DNA of 64,000 nucleotides from Shewanella sp. Arc9-LZ (GCF_010092445.1 NZ_CP048031.1:744001-808000); one strand, 5' to 3'; counted from the stretch's first letter, positions 28,498 to 37,348 are shown. Numbers and translations are program-made. The notes: generated from the letters alone by a model not told the origin.

Positions 28498-28785
28498 AGC
28501 AATGAAAACGAGATATGTTACTTATTTAAATGATGGGTGGAATTTTTTTATGATGGGAGGGAAGTCATCGCTTCATTATTAAGACAGGCATTCAAAAATT
28601 AGAACCAATTGGTTACTGATATGGTGTTGCTATCCTGACGCATGGGGGAGTTCAAAACACAACAATATCGATTAGCCTACACTGATATGTTCGGTAATAC
28701 CGTTTCAGCTCGTATCTTTAAATGAATTCCTTTGCTATATTTTATTGTAAGTAAAGTAGCGCTTTGATTTATTTCTGGAGGGGGT

Positions 28786-29796
28786 ATGGCGAGATCACTT
28801 GTACTGTTTATTGTCTTTAGTCTAATACCCATATTTTCAGTCTATGGAAAAGAATTGAAACTTGCTGTGGTACCTAAATTTAATAGTGTTTTTTTTGAGC
28901 AAAGTAAAGCTGGTTGTATAGATGCCGCCGCTCAAATAAAAGGCGTGAAATGCATATATCGAGGACCAGATATAAGTAATGTTAGGATGCAAAATCAGGT
29001 AATAAATCAATTGATTGATGAAGGTGTCGATGGTATCGCGGTAGCCGTTACACAGTCTAAATATCTCGTTAACAATAGCCTGAAGAGAGCTAAAGAAGCA
29101 GGCATACCGATTATTACCTATGACTCTGATTTTGATGCTTCAATCAACGAAGACCCTAATAATATACGTCTAGCCTATATAGGCACTGATAATTTTGAAT
29201 TGGGTAAATCATTAGGTGAAGAGTTAAAAAAACTTCGGCCTAATGGGGGGACGCTAATAATGCAATCTGGGCGACCAGATTCTCCCAATCTGAATTTAAG
29301 ACTTATGGGTGTTCGTTCCGCATTATCGGGGAAAAAATACGATACGCCTCCTGGCGAATTGCTTAATAACGACTCGGGCTGGACTGAAGTTAGAGAACCT
29401 TTTTTTAATTTTGATCAGCTGGATCAATCTGTTAATCAAATGGAGTCTGTAATGAAAGGTAAACCTGTAAAAGCAGACTCCTTTATTACTGTTGGTGGTT
29501 GGGCACAAAATGATCAAGCACTTTACCGTAAAATGATTGCCCCGTACCAGGCAAAAATTAATAACAACAAGGTCATCATTATTATTACTGATACATCCTC
29601 TGAACAATTAACTATGCTGGAAGATCAACTTGCTCATATCAATATTGGTCAAAACCCATATGAAATGGGAAGACAAGCCATTTTGACACTTTATAAGATT
29701 GTAACAGAACAAAAATATGAGAAAACAATTTACACTCCTATCACAGTTTGCACACCAGAGAATGTTGATACCTGTAACAAGAGTGCGGGATTGTAA
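28786..29796 (+). CDS. Orphan periplasmic sugar-binding-protein-like receptor
   Basis: Encodes 336 residues from ATG with GGAGG 6 nt upstream. An N-terminal signal peptide ends near VYGKE. Fold family: type I periplasmic-binding protein (RbsB-like), with KLAVVPKFNSVFFEQSKAG, DEGVDGIAVAV, AGIPIITYDSDFD and GTLIMQSGRPDSPNLNLRL. No permease or ATPase gene is adjacent, so it may work with a transporter elsewhere or with a sensor kinase. It lies inside the segment bounded by the yadH 3' repeats and looks acquired. Confidence 0.8.
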   Translation: MARSLVLFIVFSLIPIFSVYGKELKLAVVPKFNSVFFEQSKAGCIDAAAQIKGVKCIYRGPDISNVRMQNQVINQLIDEGVDGIAVAVTQSKYLVNNSLKRAKEAGIPIITYDSDFDASINEDPNNIRLAYIGTDNFELGKSLGEELKKLRPNGGTLIMQSGRPDSPNLNLRLMGVRSALSGKKYDTPPGELLNNDSGWTEVREPFFNFDQLDQSVNQMESVMKGKPVKADSFITVGGWAQNDQALYRKMIAPYQAKINNNKVIIIITDTSSEQLTMLEDQLAHINIGQNPYEMGRQAILTLYKIVTEQKYEKTIYTPITVCTPENVDTCNKSAGL

Positions 29797-30241
29797 TCAT
29801 ATTTGATTTCGCCCGAATTAACATAACCAGCCAAAGTTGTCGGCTAAACAATTAGCAATTAACAATGAAAAAACGCTTTAATTACCCTTTTAAAAGGGTA
29901 ATTAAAGATGGCCAGATCAGGCCAAAACAAACCATTGTTAGCTTAAATGACACGCCTTTTCCCTGTATATAGAAAGTTGCCACTGTTGCTCGCGTTTAGT
30001 ACGTAATGCTTTTCTTTGCGGGATTGATAATTCGACAGGTGAGAGCGTTGAGCATCGCCGAGAATGGGGTTATTCACATATTTTTATACTGATTTTCTGC
30101 TTATTAAGCACGCTATTTGTTAGACCAAAATTTTGATAGCAAGATTAGTTGTAAATAATGTGTGTTGCTGATAATAATCGATCTCACATATGAAAGGTGG
30201 TTCAATTACACTCCAATCTTATAAAAAGCCTGAATGGAAGA
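29797..30241. other. Intergenic region with a long perfect palindrome
   Basis: About 445 bp without a credible gene. It holds the 32-bp perfect palindrome at 29876-29907 and a GTTAGAC core-like heptamer (30119-30125) 14 nt after CTTATT. Confidence 0.5.
29876..29907. repeat. 32-bp perfect palindrome, no loop
   Basis: The two 16-bp halves (CTTTAATTACCCTTTT and AAAAGGGTAATTAAAG) are exact reverse complements with no spacer. It lies 80 bp after the binding-protein gene. A zero-loop palindrome this long is unusual for a terminator. Confidence 0.9.
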
Positions 30242-30949
30242 ATGAGTATGCCACACCAAGATCAGAGCCTTACCATTAAAATGGCGGCTCCTTTTTGTAT
30301 ATTATTAATAGTGATATTACTGACACAGGTTGTTGGTGTGTATGTCAGCAATAACTTTTTAGCTTCTGGAGGGGTTAAAGGTTATTGGATTATAAGTCGA
30401 TTAATCTTTCCATTTGTTCTTATTTTATTGCTGGCCATACCGTTAAAACAATTGTACTTCTCTAAACCAACAATTAATCGTGAAAACCTGCTACTTATGG
30501 CTGTGTTTTTGGGTCTTTTGCTTTGTTTATTCGTTTATCTACAATTTTTTGCCGCAGATTATTTATCTCATTATCGTCATGGCAGTTCTTTAGAGGGGCT
30601 AAGAGAGGCAGGGAAGTTTCAACGTTTTTTAATTTTTACCGTATCGACTATCATTGGCTGGGAGGTGCTTCACCGAGGATTTTTATTGGGTGGTGGCCAA
30701 TATTGTTTAACTCAGCATTACAAAATCAACCCGACGGCGGCGGCTGTGATAATGACCGTTATTGTCTGCATCTTTGAAGTATTATTCCACATAAAAAAAC
30801 CGATTTACGAAGCTATAGGTATGATTTTTGCCTCGCCATTATTGTCTTATTTAACCATTAAGACGCGCAGTTTATGGCCTGCATTAACGTTTCATTTATT
30901 GATTGAGTTAGCATTTGGCTTTTCCGCTTTCTATTATTCGGTCTATTAA
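30242..30949 (+). CDS. CPBP-family intramembrane metalloprotease homologue
   Basis: Encodes 235 residues from ATG 30242 (GGAAGA just upstream); ATG 30248 is equally possible, and a GTG at 30197 is too far out. Several hydrophobic helices. CPBP motif 1 reads GWEVLHRGFLLG where the family usually has EExxxR, so one of the two Glu residues is replaced by Trp. Motif 2, usually FxxxH, is FEVLFH, and the C-terminal helix (TFHLLIELAFG) keeps its His. Family members cleave or mature small peptides or serve immunity to bacteriocins. Orphan in the accessory block. Confidence 0.75.
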   Translation: MSMPHQDQSLTIKMAAPFCILLIVILLTQVVGVYVSNNFLASGGVKGYWIISRLIFPFVLILLLAIPLKQLYFSKPTINRENLLLMAVFLGLLLCLFVYLQFFAADYLSHYRHGSSLEGLREAGKFQRFLIFTVSTIIGWEVLHRGFLLGGGQYCLTQHYKINPTAAAVIMTVIVCIFEVLFHIKKPIYEAIGMIFASPLLSYLTIKTRSLWPALTFHLLIELAFGFSAFYYSVY

Positions 30950-31000
30950 TTAGTGCATTTATAAACTTGGCCAAAATCAATAGGCCACCCAAGAGTGTTG

Positions 31001-31053
31001 ATGGACACTAGCTTACTATTTGATATCGGACAGAATTGGTTTGTGTAGCGAAG
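31001..31053 (+). repeat. Direct repeat copy B (decayed yadH 3' end)
   Basis: A diverged copy of 27980-28032: 45 of 53 positions identical. The yadH stop TAA is changed to GAA here, so it is a non-functional gene end. Together the two copies delimit a segment of about 3.0 kb. Confidence 0.85.
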
Positions 31054-31493
31054 CTGTTTTTAGCTCGTAGCAAGTCAGTGATAGCAAGTGATAGTGAATA
31101 AAATGAATCTTTTGCGGCATTACCAAATTCTGTAGTGATTAATCACTATGCAAAAACACATCTTCTAAATATAACCTAGAAAAGTAAGCTTACATGCCAT
31201 ATACGCGCATCTAATTTGTTTTATATTATTGGTGAAGTTGATGGCGATTAATAATAAGGTCTGAATGAGTAATAAATCATAGCAATATTTATCTAAACTC
31301 CTGATTGTATCTTTTCTCACACCCCCAAATCGTGTTCAATAAATAATCAACAAAAACAGCAGTTTCATTTAAATCCCTCTCCAAAGTCGGTTGGTGTTAT
31401 GGTATTGTTAAATTTTAGCGGTGGCATTCTACAGGCTCATCAGCATGCATATAAAATATATCTACACAATTCATAATATGGAGAATTTAAAAC
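31054..31493. other. Non-coding part of the accessory block
   Basis: About 440 bp with no credible gene. It contains a perfect 16-bp palindrome TAGTGATTAATCACTA at 31133-31148 and otherwise AT-rich sequence. Confidence 0.5.
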
Positions 31494-31658
31494 ATGGAAA
31501 AAAGTATTAAAAGTAACACTTATGCCAACACAAGCCTTGTGCTAACGACGATAGGGACTGTGCTTTCTACCCAAAAGCCTGTTTACTACATAGATATTAT
31601 TATACTTGTTGCCGCTATTGGATTTGGCATTATGGGAGCTTATAAGCACAAGTCATAG
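31494..31658 (+). CDS. Small 54-residue membrane protein
   Basis: ATG 31494 has GGAG 9 nt upstream. The product starts MEKSIKSNTYANTSLVLTTI and ends in a hydrophobic helix (YYIDIIILVAAIGFGIMGAY) plus KHKS. Single predicted membrane segment, no known family. The next gene starts 87 bp later. Confidence 0.5.
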   Translation: MEKSIKSNTYANTSLVLTTIGTVLSTQKPVYYIDIIILVAAIGFGIMGAYKHKS

Positions 31659-31745
31659 CGTTCGATGCTAGCGTATATGGGTCCTAGCCAGCACAGGGTT
31701 CACTTATGAGTGTCGCGTTAGATTTTTAAAAAGGATTCGTTTTAT

Positions 31746-32390
31746 ATGGAAGTATTTAAAAAATGTGGATACGGTATTTTCTATTTTTTAGCGCTTGGTG
31801 TTAGCATTTATGCCATTCTGTTTGTAACTGTTGATTGGGTTGGCTCAGAATATTTAAAAGAAAAATTTTCATTAACACCTTTGGCAATGTATCTGCACAT
31901 GGTCGGAGGCTCAATAGCGTTAACTATTGGTGCATTCCAGTTAAACAGTCGCTTAAGAGCTAAAAGCATCAAACTTCACCGAGCTCTTGGTAAGGTCTAT
32001 GTTACCGCTGTATTACTCTCCGGTTCTGCTGGTTTATACTTAGCTACCAATTCTATGGGGGGGATTGTTGCTCATTTCGGTTTTGGTACTATGGCTGTTT
32101 TATGGCTTTTTACTGTAAGTATGGCATTTGTGCAAATCAAGAAAGGTAACGTGAATGCACATCGCTATTGGATGATAATAAACTACTCTTTAACTTGTTC
32201 AGCCATTACCCTTAGATTGTATCTACCATCATTCCCGTGGTTATTTAATGTAGACTTTATAACGTCTTACATTGCAATCTCTTGGGTTGCCTGGGTTCCA
32301 AATGTATTAGTAGCACAATTATATTTACTAAAAACCAAACGTGTTAATTATGCCGTTCAACGTCCTATTGATAATACATTAAGTACATAG
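31746..32390 (+). CDS. DUF2306 family membrane protein
   Basis: Encodes 214 residues with about seven hydrophobic helices. Signatures LHMVGGSIALTIGAFQ, LHRALGKVYVTAVLLSG and NAHRYWMIINYSLT are typical of DUF2306 (predicted inner-membrane proteins related to cytochrome b561-like folds, with conserved His residues). Function unknown. RBS AAAAAGGATTCG precedes ATG. Followed directly by the attC-like element. Confidence 0.75.
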   Translation: MEVFKKCGYGIFYFLALGVSIYAILFVTVDWVGSEYLKEKFSLTPLAMYLHMVGGSIALTIGAFQLNSRLRAKSIKLHRALGKVYVTAVLLSGSAGLYLATNSMGGIVAHFGFGTMAVLWLFTVSMAFVQIKKGNVNAHRYWMIINYSLTCSAITLRLYLPSFPWLFNVDFITSYIAISWVAWVPNVLVAQLYLLKTKRVNYAVQRPIDNTLST

Positions 32391-32406
32391 AGCAAAGTGT
32401 AAACAG

Positions 32407-32513
32407 CTCTTAAACGCCACCAATAAGCGAGAAATGGATTGATTAATTTGGTTAATCCGCTTGGTTAACCACTCGCGCCCCTTGGGGCACTTATTGCAAG
32501 TCGGACGTTAGAA
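32407..32513 (+). repeat. attC-like recombination site
   Basis: About 107 bp of imperfect dyad symmetry: CAATAAG (32421-32427) pairs with CTTATTG (32490-32496), CGAG pairs with CTCG, and an inner GCCCC-TT-GGGGC hairpin sits off the axis. It ends with GTTAGAA (32507-32513), a near match to the integron core GTTRRRY, and the outer AACG/CGTT also pair. The next gene starts 4 nt after that core, as in gene cassettes. The last base of the core and the left core are imperfect. Confidence 0.5.
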
Positions 32514-32517
32514 ACTT

Positions 32518-32916
32518 ATGACGCAAAATAGTGCTATTAAAATTGCCTTTTGGCGAGGCGTGCTAATTGCTCCGCTTGCGGTACTGCCTGCAACACTTAT
32601 TTGGGCTTTAATTGCCTTGGTTAATCAATTTACTGTTCAAAACTTAATTGATGCGATTTTTAATGTAATATTTATCAGTTTGTGGGGCATTTGCGTTGCT
32701 TATGTTATTACCGCGACATATGGCAGCTTAGTTTGGTATGCGCTTTGGCGTTATAACGTGCTGTCGTTGGGCTCATTATTATTAGCTGTTGTTATTCCTT
32801 GTGCGATAACGGCGATCATTACGACCGATATTTTGTTTTCGTTAATGGTCACATATTATTCATTAGCCGTGGTATTTTCGTTTTGGTTTGTTGGTATTCG
32901 AAATATTAAAGAGTGA
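32518..32916 (+). CDS. Small hypothetical membrane protein (cassette-like)
   Basis: Encodes 132 residues with about four hydrophobic helices and no family I recognise (TLIWALIALVNQF, ISLWGICVAYVITATYGSLV). The start codon follows the attC-like core by 4 nt, so no classical ribosome site is present, typical of cassette genes. Confidence 0.6.
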   Translation: MTQNSAIKIAFWRGVLIAPLAVLPATLIWALIALVNQFTVQNLIDAIFNVIFISLWGICVAYVITATYGSLVWYALWRYNVLSLGSLLLAVVIPCAITAIITTDILFSLMVTYYSLAVVFSFWFVGIRNIKE

Positions 32917-33013
32917 TAACGGCATCGTATTTTTTCAGTTGTGGGACGATGTGAAATTAATATCAAAATCGTACATCTGTTTTACGCCTTATGGCAGATA
33001 AAAGGAGTTTATT

Positions 33014-34363
33014 TTGCGCTTGATTCATTGGATTTACTTAACAATTGTTATAGTTGCAACTTTTTCGGCAAGTTCATCTGCCACAGTTGCAGTTGAGATA
33101 TTGCCTATGCGCGACAGAGCTGAGTTTATTGACAGCATACTGGCTAAGCGGGTCGAGCTATTATTACCCAAGTTGATGAATGAACATAAGCTCGATATGT
33201 GGGTAATCATTAGTCGTGAATACAATGAAGACCCTGTTATTAAAACGCTATTACCTGCTACATGGATATCTGCTCGCCGCACAACAATACTGGTATTTGC
33301 TCGTAAAGGTGACGGCAGTGTTGATGCTTATGCAATCGCGCCTTATAACGTTGGTAATGTTTTCGAAAAAGCGTGGGATAAATCAAAACAACCCAATCAA
33401 TGGTTGGCTCTTAATGAGTTAATTGAAAGCTATCAACCCAATACCATAGGTGTTAATCAATCGAAACATTGGGCTCACGCCGATGGACTAGTCGCAACAG
33501 ATAAAGAAAATCTGTTAGCGCATTTACCCGAAAAATATAAAACAAAAATAGTTTCAGCTGAACCCGTCGCCGTAGGATGGTTGGAGCAACGAATACCTGA
33601 AGAAATTGCCGTTTATAAAGATATCGTAAAATTGGCTCATGCAATCATTGCTGAAGCATTTTCTAACCAAGTCATTATCCCTGGGGAAACAACGACTGAT
33701 GATGTGGTTTGGTGGCTACGAGAGCGTATCGTTGAGCTCAAGTTACAAACTTGGTTTCATCCAAGTGTATCAATTCAGCGTAGTGATGATGTTGCCTTAG
33801 CGCGCGAGTCGAGTGTTACCCATGACAATGATAAGCAAATTATTTTACCGGGCGATCTACTGCATGTTGATTTTGGCATAACCTATTTACGTTTAAATAC
33901 GGATACGCAGCAGCATGCTTATGTACTCAAGCCAGGCGAAAGCGAAGCACCACAATATTTACAACAGGCGCTGTTATCAGGCAATAAACTACAAGATGTA
34001 TTTACCGGACAATTTGCTGAAGGTCTTACTGGTAACCAAGTATTAAAACGCTCTCGTGAACGTGCAATTTCACAAGGATTAACGCCCACAATTTATACTC
34101 ACCCGCTGGGTTATCATGGCCATGCCGCAGGTACGACACTGGGAATGTGGGATTCGCAAGACGGGGTTCCTGGTGATGGTGACTACCCATTACACCTCAA
34201 TACGGCCTATTCAATTGAGCTTAACAATGCCGTTTATATTGAGCCGTGGAAAAAAGAAATCAGAATTATGTTAGAAGAAGATGCCATTTTTGACGGATCG
34301 GGAGTGTGGTATTTAAATGGCAGACAAACAGCTTTTTTACTGATTAAATCTCAGTCTCGCTGA
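33014..34363 (+). CDS. Secreted M24-family metallopeptidase (Xaa-Pro aminopeptidase-like)
   Basis: Encodes 449 residues from a TTG start with AAGGAG at good spacing. A signal peptide precedes about residue 25. The creatinase-like N-terminal domain is followed by the pita-bread catalytic domain. Metal ligands are visible: Asp in LLHVDFGI, Asp in RLNTDTQQH, His in YTHPLGYHGHAAG, Glu in SIELN and Glu in MLEEDAIF. Such enzymes remove N-terminal residues before proline. Standalone gene. Confidence 0.85.
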   Translation: MRLIHWIYLTIVIVATFSASSSATVAVEILPMRDRAEFIDSILAKRVELLLPKLMNEHKLDMWVIISREYNEDPVIKTLLPATWISARRTTILVFARKGDGSVDAYAIAPYNVGNVFEKAWDKSKQPNQWLALNELIESYQPNTIGVNQSKHWAHADGLVATDKENLLAHLPEKYKTKIVSAEPVAVGWLEQRIPEEIAVYKDIVKLAHAIIAEAFSNQVIIPGETTTDDVVWWLRERIVELKLQTWFHPSVSIQRSDDVALARESSVTHDNDKQIILPGDLLHVDFGITYLRLNTDTQQHAYVLKPGESEAPQYLQQALLSGNKLQDVFTGQFAEGLTGNQVLKRSRERAISQGLTPTIYTHPLGYHGHAAGTTLGMWDSQDGVPGDGDYPLHLNTAYSIELNNAVYIEPWKKEIRIMLEEDAIFDGSGVWYLNGRQTAFLLIKSQSR

Positions 34364-34562
34364 GCTTTATAGATTAAAACTTGTTTGGGAAAAATAGTTA
34401 CTCTTTTATACAACAATGGTGTGCGAGTGTTGGGGGCAAGGTCTCCTGTTAGGTGTATTCAACGAACCAAGTTACTCATTCTTTAGGTTCTATTTCGTTC
34501 CACATTTTAGTACGTTATGATTCATCGCTTAAAACAGCGTAAAGCAAACAAGGAAGTTGTAT

Positions 34563-34979
34563 ATGTCAGGAAGCAAAGTCTACTCACCCGTTCAAGCTAG
34601 TCTAGGCGCATTTTTAGGAGGGCCAATAGCTTCAGTTTTTTTCATAAAACAGAACTTTGTCGTCTTGAATGATGATGAAGCCGTTAAAAAAACGAATCGC
34701 TATGGTGCTTTGGTTATTACTTTTTTCATCTCAATTTTGCCTTTTTTGCCAGAAAACTTTCCAAATATGATCATTCCTATAATCACGATTATTTCTACGA
34801 GACTGTTAGTTGAAAAGTTTCAATTTACAAAAGAAGTCATCTCCAATAACGATGATTTAGATTTTCATTCTAACTGGCGAGTACTTTTTGTCAGCTTGAT
34901 AAGTCTGGTTGTTTTTATGATTATTGGCGTTAGCCTGCTGTTGGCGTTAGATTTTTTTGGTGTTGAAAGTCTGCTGTAA
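34563..34979 (+). CDS. Hypothetical membrane protein
   Basis: Encodes 138 residues from ATG 34563 (AGGA 8 nt upstream; TTG 34557 is not needed). N-terminal MSGSKVYSPVQASLGAFLGG and FFIKQNFVVLN, then hydrophobic helices at about 50-90 and 115-138. No family recognised. Confidence 0.6.
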   Translation: MSGSKVYSPVQASLGAFLGGPIASVFFIKQNFVVLNDDEAVKKTNRYGALVITFFISILPFLPENFPNMIIPIITIISTRLLVEKFQFTKEVISNNDDLDFHSNWRVLFVSLISLVVFMIIGVSLLLALDFFGVESLL

Positions 34980-34980
34980 A

Positions 34981-35012
34981 CTTCACGACTTCACGACTTC
35001 ACGACTTCACGT
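34981..35012 (+). repeat. Four tandem 8-bp repeats
   Basis: CTTCACGA occurs three times and is followed by CTTCACGT. It begins directly after the stop codon at 34979. Confidence 0.95.
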
Positions 35013-35174
35013 CTTTACTATGGGTAATTTTTTGAAAATGAAGTCAGCTTTCAAAGATAGTGATGTCAGGTTTTATTTTTTTAATAAAAACGAAAAATTG
35101 AGCAAATGAACTTAATCTACGCTATTTCGAACTAGCATGATTTAATTTTGGTCAAACATTAACAAGGAACTCAG

Positions 35175-35939
35175 TTGAGAAAAATCATTTATATCTTAGG
35201 ATTGATATCCGTATTTTCAGTGCAAGGTGCCAGTTTTGATTGCTCGCTGGCCAGAAGCGCGATAGAAAAGAACATATGTGCTAACCCTGATATTTCAAAG
35301 GCAGATGAGGCGTTAGCAACGCTTTATAGCAATATTAAAAGCCAAGCTAAATATGTTAATGATTTAATTAATGGTCAGCGTGCTTGGTTAACACAACGAA
35401 ATGCATGTGAGACTGATGTTTGTATTTTAGATAAATACCAATCTAGAGCGTTGGCGTTAAATGCTTGGCCTGAAACAGAGGCTAAAAAAGATAAAGCGCT
35501 AGAAAACTGTACCGATCGTCCCGAGTGTTGGCCAGAAGGCAGCGCTATGCATACTGGTTTGACATTAGTTAACAGTTTGAACAAGGCATCTGCTCAATTG
35601 AAAATAAAGCATGATGAGCTCATCGCTCTGTTGTCTGATGCCCCTAATTATGATGGTGAAAAACAGCCTGACTCTCGTGTTATCTCGGCTTTAACCGCAC
35701 AGCAACTGTCCTGGAGTACTTATAGATCTGACGAATGTGAATTAATTGGTTCGCTGACCGGAGCGGGTGGCTCATGGCCATCGACTTATGCTAATCGTTG
35801 TGAGGTCAATTTGACTGAAGAACGTTTGCGCCGCGTTAATTCATCTATTAAGTGTATTAACAAAATACCTTTAGAAGATCGTTGGATGGAACAGTCTCGT
35901 TGTTTACAGCAACTTGCACCGTTAGCCAATAAAGTGTAG
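35175..35939 (+). CDS. Secreted LprI/DUF1311-like protein
   Basis: Encodes 254 residues from a TTG start with AAGGA 6 nt upstream. A signal peptide ends near VQGAS. The first mature domain reads FDCSLARSAIEKNICANP.IS..DEALATLY and contains the four-cysteine pattern typical of LprI-type lysozyme-inhibitor N-terminal domains. A second Cys-rich helical region (about 160-254, CELIGSLTGAGGSW) looks like a diverged repeat of the same domain. Probably periplasmic; the true function is unknown. Confidence 0.75.
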   Translation: MRKIIYILGLISVFSVQGASFDCSLARSAIEKNICANPDISKADEALATLYSNIKSQAKYVNDLINGQRAWLTQRNACETDVCILDKYQSRALALNAWPETEAKKDKALENCTDRPECWPEGSAMHTGLTLVNSLNKASAQLKIKHDELIALLSDAPNYDGEKQPDSRVISALTAQQLSWSTYRSDECELIGSLTGAGGSWPSTYANRCEVNLTEERLRRVNSSIKCINKIPLEDRWMEQSRCLQQLAPLANKV

Positions 35940-36032
35940 ATAATTAACGTAAACTAGGGCTGCTAAGTACCTATTAAACAAGTTATTAGCTTCCTTAGTT
36001 ATTTGGCCTGCATTTCTCGTTATAGGATGTCA

Positions 36033-36284
36033 TTATTTAAAGGTAACTTTGCCTCCCACCATTTTAAAGGCTGGTGCGCCTCTCACTAAGGTATCTCTGG
36101 CAAATATCTGGCTGCATTCAGGGCATGTGCAAGGAACCTTGGTGTTGTCTTCGACAATACGCTCCTTAAAGCATTTGATTAAGGCGCCTTTACCTCCCTT
36201 ACGATACTTAAACAATGGTGCTTTACACTTAGCGCAGAAAACATCGACGGTGCGCGAAGGACCTTTCTTGTTGGGTTGGGCCAT
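36033..36284 (-). CDS. Small zinc-ribbon protein
   Basis: Encodes 83 residues. Two CxxC pairs, CAKCKAPLFKY and CTCPECSQIF, can bind one zinc, with a basic middle (FKYRKGGKGALIKCFKERIV). ATG 36284 has no overlapping rival gene; the opposite-strand frame is a shadow. It resembles a conserved proteobacterial hypothetical family; role unknown. Confidence 0.65.
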   Translation of the reverse strand: MAQPNKKGPSRTVDVFCAKCKAPLFKYRKGGKGALIKCFKERIVEDNTKVPCTCPECSQIFARDTLVRGAPAFKMVGGKVTFK

Positions 36285-36724
36285 GTATCGTTTACTCTAA
36301 AGTCTGTAAAGTGCTTTAGCCTATTGTAATGAAAAGTGCCGGGTTAGGCTAAAGTTAGCGATGCCTTTTATCATCCGGCCCTCTTGCTATTGGTATACGC
36401 TGTTATCCGTTAATGTTACTGACCAAGAAAGAGCTTAAGACTCTTTTAATGCTTATCTTTATGACTGGCTGTTTAATATTAATCAGCCTATTGGCACTCA
36501 AAAGTGCTTGGAGTGCCAACCATATGAAGATCGTGATTAAGGTTAAATTGACGAAACTGCTAATATAGATACATATAGAGTCATATAAAACAGCAAATAG
36601 ACGATGGCTGTTAGATTAGGCTGTAATCATAATCGTAAATTAACACCCAATGCTTGCAGATGTTAGCCATGGTTTATATTGAGCTTTCGGAATGCAAATG
36701 TTAATTATTACAGAGGATTTACCT
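36285..36724. other. Intergenic region upstream of the methyltransferase
   Basis: 440 bp. It contains a 51-residue open frame (36413-36568, MLLTKKELKTLLMLIF ...) with a hydrophobic segment but no ribosome site, so I do not call it a gene. It also has CACTCAAAAGTGC and TTGGAGTGCCAA, short imperfect palindromes near 36490-36525. Otherwise nothing notable. Confidence 0.45.
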
Positions 36725-37348
36725 TTGAGTTTTTATGAAAACAACATTCTTCCACACATTATAAATTGTGCTTGTTCTTCAAGTGTCATCATGGAGCTTA
36801 GGCAGAAAGTTGTGCCTTTAGCTTATGGCAATGTTTTAGAGATTGGTATGGGCTCTGCTGTTAATATGGTTTTGTATAATCCTATGAACGTTAATATGAT
36901 ATGGGGCCTTGAACCTTCTCCTGGGATGCGTAAAAAAGCGCGGAAAAATTTAGCGAAATCGCCTATTCAGGTTGAATGGCTAAGTCTCCCTAGTGAACAG
37001 ATTCCTTTAGATGATCAATGTGTTGACTCAGTTGTGTTAACTTATACTCTTTGCACTATTGCTGATTGGCGTGCCGCTATGCAGCAAATACATAGAGTGT
37101 TGAAGCCTGATGGTAAAATATTTTTCTGTGAGCATGGAGAAGCACCTGACGATTCAATTAAAAAATGGCAACATCGTTTAAATCGCTTATGGGGTAACGC
37201 TTTTGGTGGCTGTAATTTGAATAGACCTATGATTGACAATATACAAAGCAGCGGCTTTAGTATCGATTGGTTTGAAAGTGATTATATAAAGGGAGTGCCA
37301 AAGTTTGCATCGTATATTAGCTGTGGTGTGGCGACTAAAAAGACCTAA
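36725..37348 (+). CDS. Class I SAM-dependent methyltransferase
   Basis: Encodes 207 residues. I choose TTG 36725 (MSFYENNILPHIINCACS) because AGAGGA lies 6-7 nt upstream and homologues begin MSFY; an ATG at 36692 is in frame but has no ribosome site. SAM motif I is VLEIGMGSAVNMVLY; motif II/III region LPSEQIPLDDQCVDSVVLTY; post-motif LKPDGKIFFCEHG. Similar to UbiE-like/Methyltransf_11 proteins. Substrate unknown. Confidence 0.8.
   Translation: MSFYENNILPHIINCACSSSVIMELRQKVVPLAYGNVLEIGMGSAVNMVLYNPMNVNMIWGLEPSPGMRKKARKNLAKSPIQVEWLSLPSEQIPLDDQCVDSVVLTYTLCTIADWRAAMQQIHRVLKPDGKIFFCEHGEAPDDSIKKWQHRLNRLWGNAFGGCNLNRPMIDNIQSSGFSIDWFESDYIKGVPKFASYISCGVATKKT

Noticed and set aside
28603..28614. AACCAATTGGTT palindrome as an attI site
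   Set aside because: Short palindrome with no core GTTRRRY and no simple sites in the usual arrangement.
30119..34454. Single GTTRRRY heptamers (for example at 30119, 31717, 34448) as attC sites
   Set aside because: The heptamer is expected about once per kilobase by chance; only 32407-32513 also shows the paired arms, so the others are not called.
36413..36568. 51-residue hydrophobic frame
   Set aside because: No ribosome binding site and no conserved neighbour; kept only as a note in the intergenic entry.
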